Shown here: positions 7,231 through 9,848 of the stretch, in pieces
Position numbering within the stretch: position 1 is the stretch's first letter
How the letters are laid out: each line of letters begins with the position of its first letter
Assembly (NCBI GenBank): GCA_030618325.1
Contig: JAUXDP010000106.1
Coordinates: forward strand, 1 to 9,848
DNA length: 9,848 nucleotides
Direction: 5' to 3'
From: Methylococcaceae bacterium
GTDB lineage: Bacteria > Pseudomonadota > Gammaproteobacteria > Methylococcales > Methylomonadaceae
The notes under the pieces: generated by a model
The model's input: the letters and a program-made list of their open reading frames with translations, nothing else
The model's database searches: none
Told to the model about the DNA's origin: nothing
Made by a program: the position numbers and the translations under genes

Positions 7231-7324
7231 CTGTGCTTGAGAAGAATATTAGGATAATTATTAATAGTGCTGTTGCTAAAAGTTTCAGCAGAATACGGAT
7301 GTGTGTACGGGTGTCGGATTTCAT
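7202..7324 (-). CDS. DltX-like 40-residue membrane microprotein with C-terminal FIYTGF
   Basis: This small gene lies between the MBOAT and DltD-like genes. Its ATG at 7324 overlaps the MBOAT stop (ATGA) and its TAG at 7202 lies 29 bases inside the next gene. A longer frame is open upstream, but that part lies within the MBOAT gene, so the coupled ATG is the sensible start. The product has a short positively charged N-terminus (RTHIR), one membrane helix (about 11-29, rich in L and I) and a 10-residue outer tail that ends FIYTGF. DltX, the microprotein of dlt operons, has the same size and layout and ends in FIYNEF. Its C-terminal tyrosine is reported to take part in acyl transfer between DltB and DltD. 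Here the matching residue is Y37. The gene is easily missed because of its size and overlaps. Confidence 0.8.
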   Translation of the reverse strand: MKSDTRTHIRILLKLLATALLIIILIFFSSTDVDFIYTGF

Positions 7325-8529
7325 GATCTCAACAAGCCATTGAACAGTTGGAGCAAATGGTGTGTATCGAGCTGAAAAAATATAAACGCGAAAGAAGCGG
7401 CGTTGAACGTAATAATTATACCAACAATTTTGGCAAGCCAGTTTTTTCGCAATTGGTTGACGCGTTTTCTCCCCAAGTATTTGGAAAGTAAGTGATCCCA
7501 TGTATGGTAGATCACCAAGTAGATGCCATGTGTAATACCAAAGAAGAGAAAGCCAAGCGAAGCACCGTGCCAGATACCGGAAACGACCATTGTTAGCATC
7601 AGGGCAAGATTACCGGAGAGTACTGGGTAGCTGGAAAGCCACTGGCTGCCTAATGCCTGCTTGTAGGTCGGTGAAAATACATAATCGGTTAGCCATAGTG
7701 TCAGTGAGCGGTGCTGGCGCAGCCAGAAATCGGACATATTTTGTGCGATGAAGGGTTTGTTAAAGTTCTCGGGTGGACGTATGCCCATCAGGCTGCCAAT
7801 GCCAATGACGATATCACAGTACCCGGAGAAGTTCAGATAGAGGTAGAAAAAAAAGCCATACATCTGAATTACCCAGGAAGAGAAACTCAATTGCAGTACA
7901 TTAGTATCCGGCTGCAAAGCCAGCTTGCTAACCCATATAGCCAGTATGTAGGCCTTGACTAGACCAGACAGGATGCGGAGTATAGCATCAAGGTGGGCCT
8001 CATAAGTCGGCTTAATGGCTTGTTTGTGCCCATGCCACTGGTCAAAGTAATCCTGGTAACGCATGATGGGACCCATCATGATCGTCGTGAAATTCAGACA
8101 GTAATTGAGATAGGTCAGAAATTCCAGCTTTCGCAGGGTGTTGCTTTTGGCATCAATCAGTACATGAATAATCTTGAAAAAGAGAAAGCTGAGGCCCACG
8201 GTACTTAGGACACTGGTTAATATTTCTTGCGGAAATATCCACTGCAGAATCTCGTAGTTTCGCATGTATATAAACAGGGCGACAAACAGTGATAAGGAAT
8301 ACAGCATTCTTAATGCCGGCCATTTAAGATGAATTTTTACCAGAGCAAATCCAAGCAGACAAAACGCAATAGTGGATAGGGCTCCAGAAAGTCCTAGCAG
8401 GTAAACGATGAAAAAAACATTGACAGACAGAAATACCAGTTGTCGGATGACGCTACTCAGCAATGAAACCAGCAATACTGATATCATCGAAAGCGACAGG
8501 TATTGTATTGACAGAAGTGCAAAGCTCAT
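7321..8529 (-). CDS. MBOAT-family membrane O-acyltransferase (DltB/AlgI type)
   Basis: This 402-residue polytopic membrane protein is close to DltB in length (about 400) and shorter than AlgI. Family motifs are clear. GPIMRYQDYFDQ is at 153-164. The long signature YLNFSGYCDIVIGIG begins near 230, with PENFNKPF (253-260) and SDFWLRQHRSLTLWLTDYVF (266-285). The active-site region is VVSGIWHGASLGF, with the invariant His at 321, and a second His lies in GITHG (H335). MBOAT proteins take an acyl group from a cytoplasmic carrier and pass it through the membrane to an acceptor or partner on the outside. It is the first gene of the operon. The ATG at 8529 has no strong ribosome binding site. Its stop overlaps the start of the microprotein gene by ATGA. 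The neighbouring ACP and SGNH proteins are its expected partners. Confidence 0.93.
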   Translation of the reverse strand: MSFALLSIQYLSLSMISVLLVSLLSSVIRQLVFLSVNVFFIVYLLGLSGALSTIAFCLLGFALVKIHLKWPALRMLYSLSLFVALFIYMRNYEILQWIFPQEILTSVLSTVGLSFLFFKIIHVLIDAKSNTLRKLEFLTYLNYCLNFTTIMMGPIMRYQDYFDQWHGHKQAIKPTYEAHLDAILRILSGLVKAYILAIWVSKLALQPDTNVLQLSFSSWVIQMYGFFFYLYLNFSGYCDIVIGIGSLMGIRPPENFNKPFIAQNMSDFWLRQHRSLTLWLTDYVFSPTYKQALGSQWLSSYPVLSGNLALMLTMVVSGIWHGASLGFLFFGITHGIYLVIYHTWDHLLSKYLGRKRVNQLRKNWLAKIVGIIITFNAASFAFIFFQLDTHHLLQLFNGLLRS

Positions 8530-8652
8530 TTTAAATATCTAATATCAATACTGTCTGGTTAGAAAAGAAGAGACTTAAGAAGCCTAAGTTACTTGTAATA
8601 AAGTAAAATAACAGTTGTCGAGGTGGTTTTTTTCCAACAAACTACTCAGACT

Positions 8653-8681
8653 ATAAAATATACTAACACTTTTTTTATCAA
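8653..8681 (-). promoter_or_regulatory. Promoter candidate for the acylation operon
   Basis: On the minus strand, TTGATA (8676-8681, five of six consensus bases) is followed after 17 bases by TTTTAT (8653-8658, four of six). Transcription would begin near 8646, leaving a leader of about 115 bases before the MBOAT gene. The -35 box is 58 bp from the left end of the ISAs1 derivative at 8739, so the native promoter seems to have survived that insertion. Confidence 0.35.
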
Positions 8682-8738
8682 TGCTTAACAGTTTATACCG
8701 AAATACCGGTTTGATAATGCGGTAAAGCGCTATCAAAT

Positions 8739-9053
8739 CAGGGCAATCGGGCTAAAAAGTGCTTGAAAATAGAAGTTAGATAAGGTCTTGATTATATCTT
8801 TTTGATTTTAAATGACTGACAAAACAACCGCATCAATTATCCATCATTCCTCAAGCATACAAGACCCAAGAGTAAACAGACAGAAAAGGCACCAGCTACA
8901 AGATATATTTTTTATCACGCTTTGCGCAGTGATATGTGGTGCAGACAATTGGGTAGCCATTGAAGAATTTGGCAAAGCCAAACGATTAAAAACAGGCTGG
9001 AGCAATGATTATTTACTCAAAATTATTGACGTTATTTAAGCCCGATTGCCCTG
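8739..9053 (+). mobile_element. 315-bp internally deleted ISAs1 derivative (MITE-like)
   Basis: The same perfect 15-bp inverted repeats as the element at 54-2203 bound this block: CAGGGCAATCGGGCT at 8739-8753 and AGCCCGATTGCCCTG at 9039-9053. It retains the left end with the first 57-58 codons of the transposase and the last 17-18 codons with the right end, and all the rest is gone. The junction is at CCAAA (8978-8982). The left-end sequence differs from the other copy at several positions, so the two are separate lineages of the same family and not recent copies. With both ends intact it could be moved by a transposase supplied from elsewhere. No target duplication is seen (TATCAAAT before, CACTTGGT after). 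Confidence 0.88.
8812..9039 (+). pseudogene. ISAs1-family transposase remnant with in-frame internal deletion
   Basis: This 75-codon frame joins the N-terminus of an ISAs1-type transposase (IIHHSSSIQDPRVNRQKRHQ, CAVICGADNWVAIEEFGKAK) directly to its C-terminal end (KRLKTGWSNDYLLKII). About 300 residues with all catalytic positions are missing. The junction is in frame, so a short peptide could still be made, but no function is expected. Confidence 0.88.
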
Positions 9054-9067
9054 CACTTGGTGGGTTC

Positions 9068-9328
9068 ATGCTTAACATGATGAATCTATATCAAGATCAG
9101 AAGCGACCAAAAAATAAACGCACAAATAAAGATTCTTTATATTGGGTTATGTTTGTATTTTGGCCTGTAGCCGGTGCTATTCTAGCTTTTGTTTATCTCT
9201 TAGATGGATCAATACTTCGTCCTGTTTTAGCATTTACAATTGGAATTACAGCACCAACAACTCTTCAGGCTATGCTTCAGACATCAAATTCTGTGAAATC
9301 TGAAGAAGGATCAGGTGTTGAAGATTAA
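9068..9328 (+). CDS. Small hypothetical two-helix membrane protein
   Basis: I do not recognise this protein. From the ATG at 9068 it has 86 residues: a basic, hydrophilic start (QDQKRPKNKRTNK), two probable membrane helices (about 25-46, LYWVMFVFWPVAGAILAF, and 50-70), and an acidic tail (VKSEEGSGVED). The frame is open upstream into the right end of the ISAs1 derivative (to an ATG at 9005), but those codons are element sequence and not native. GGTGGG just before 9068 may serve as ribosome binding site. Insertion of the element 15 bp upstream has probably cut the gene from its own promoter or removed its original beginning. It is on the opposite strand to the acylation operon and gives no hint of belonging to it. 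Confidence 0.5.
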   Translation: MLNMMNLYQDQKRPKNKRTNKDSLYWVMFVFWPVAGAILAFVYLLDGSILRPVLAFTIGITAPTTLQAMLQTSNSVKSEEGSGVED

Positions 9329-9766
9329 CGAATCAGTTTGTTTTAGTGATAATAACTCATCTAATAGGTTGTTATGAGATGAGCGCCATTTATTCAAAAT
9401 AAAGTTAGGAATACAATTTTAAAAGCCTTTTAGTTTTAAGCCGGCCAATATAAATATAACCTAATTTATATAACTGGTAAGAAAACTAGTATCGCGGTTT
9501 TTAGAGGTTTTTAATTTAGCTTGGCAAATTATGATTAGCACTAACGACAATTATCTAACCATTAGATAAAACTTTGTTGATGAATTTATAGGTTACATAT
9601 ATTTTTTACTAAAACCAAAACCAACTGGTAAGGAATTAGGCAACGGTTATAAACCGCATGAAAAGTGGTTTGTTTAGTTTTTATTAAAATTTAGAAAACA
9701 CCTGGAATATTACAAAACTATCAACGTGCAGTTTTCGGGGTATATACAGGATGATGGTATAAGAAA
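9329..9766. other. AT-rich stretch without a recognisable gene
   Basis: No frame of convincing length or composition is present on either strand. Visible structures are a palindrome at 9551-9569, an imperfect 7-bp hairpin (AAACCGC at 9651-9657, GTGGTTT at 9665-9671) followed by a T-rich stretch, which could be a weak plus-strand terminator, a hairpin pairing CTCATCT (9356-9362) with AGATGAG (9377-9383), and a 10-bp direct repeat AACTGGTAAG at 9472-9481 and 9623-9632. None has a certain role. Confidence 0.5.
9551..9569. repeat. Perfect 8-bp inverted repeat, possible operator
   Basis: TTATCTAA, spacer CCA, TTAGATAA. The arms are exact. It lies in the gene-free stretch between the small membrane gene and the tRNA fragment, so a regulatory role has no obvious target in the window. 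Confidence 0.35.
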
Positions 9767-9811
9767 TGGTGCCCAGGGGCGGAATCGAACCGTCGACACG
9801 AAGATTTTCAG
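9767..9811 (-). pseudogene. 3' fragment of tRNA-Phe, probable integration (att) site
   Basis: On the minus strand this reads from the anticodon loop (CTGAAAA, anticodon GAA) through TCTTCGTGTC, the T arm with GGTTCGATTCC, the acceptor 3' strand CCTGGGC, and ACCA. This is the 3' 45 nt of a gammaproteobacterial-type tRNA-Phe. The expected 5' anticodon strand (GAAGA) is absent. The preceding bases GTGGC do not pair with TCTTC, and no D arm follows within the window. The T stem has one A-C mismatch. Such 3' tRNA pieces are left when an integrase-borne element inserts at a tRNA gene and copies its 3' end. In that model the intact tRNA and the element would lie beyond the right edge of the window. 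Confidence 0.7.
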
Positions 9812-9831
9812 GCCACCACTACAGTAGAGAA

Positions 9832-9848
9832 GTGGATTTGGAATCCAC
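9832..9848. repeat. Perfect 7-bp inverted repeat at the window edge
   Basis: GTGGATT, spacer TGG, AATCCAC, about 20 bp beyond the tRNA-Phe fragment. It may belong to the arm of an attachment site or to a neighbouring RNA. It resembles an anticodon stem-loop but cannot be judged without sequence beyond the edge. Confidence 0.35.

Noticed and set aside
7202..7501. 99-residue minus-strand frame starting at 7501
   Set aside because: Its first 59 codons lie inside the well-supported MBOAT gene in another frame. Only the last 40 residues, from the ATG at 7324, are taken as a gene.
7321..8529. Annotating the MBOAT gene as algI for alginate acetylation
   Set aside because: The length, microprotein neighbour, carrier protein and DltD-like partner fit the DltB arrangement. 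No alginate genes are present in the window.
9767..9848. Complete tRNA with long variable arm (Leu, Ser or selenocysteine type), taking the stem-loop at 9832-9848 as anticodon arm
   Set aside because: The loop would give anticodon CCA, and about 37 nt would separate it from the T arm, too long for any normal variable arm. The inner part matches tRNA-Phe with anticodon GAA instead.

Overview
The window looks like an accessory region of a Gram-negative bacterium, most likely a gammaproteobacterium. The reasons are the ISAs1-family and IS3-family insertion sequences, a tRNA-Phe 3' fragment with encoded CCA and a Pseudomonas-like acceptor sequence, and AT-rich, tightly overlapping genes. The genus cannot be named from the sequence alone.

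Layout. Positions 54-2203 are an ISAs1-family element on the plus strand, broken by an IS3-family element in the opposite orientation (about 469-1718). Roughly 300 bp of the ISAs1 transposase is missing at the junction. Positions 2399-8529 carry a minus-strand gene cluster, read from right to left: an MBOAT acyltransferase (7321-8529), a 40-residue one-pass membrane microprotein (7202-7324), a DltD-like membrane-anchored SGNH protein (5995-7230), an FkbH-type HAD/glyceryl-transferase protein (4139-5998), an acyl carrier protein (3898-4146) and, after a 167 bp gap, a second membrane SGNH hydrolase (2399-3730). The first five genes overlap by 4, 29, 4 and 8 bases, so they are surely one translationally coupled operon. 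The last gene has its own good promoter candidate inside a block bounded by 17 bp inverted repeats. Positions 8739-9053 are a 315 bp internally deleted ISAs1 derivative with both ends intact. A small hypothetical membrane gene follows (9068-9328), then about 440 bp without a recognisable gene. The window closes with a 45-nt 3' fragment of tRNA-Phe (9767-9811, minus strand), a typical remnant of site-specific integration.

How the genes work together (inference). The set matches the D-alanylation machinery DltA-DltB-DltC-DltD-DltX piece by piece: MBOAT = DltB, the microprotein ending in FIYTGF = DltX (family motif FIYNEF), the SGNH protein = DltD, the ACP = DltC. The adenylating ligase DltA is absent, and an FkbH-type protein stands in its place. 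FkbH enzymes load a glyceryl group from 1,3-bisphosphoglycerate onto an ACP. The cluster is therefore best read as a Dlt-like envelope acylation system that moves a glyceryl (or related 3-carbon acyl) group from a cytoplasmic carrier across the membrane to a surface glycan. The acceptor polymer is not encoded here. The second SGNH protein could be a further transferase or an esterase that removes the group.
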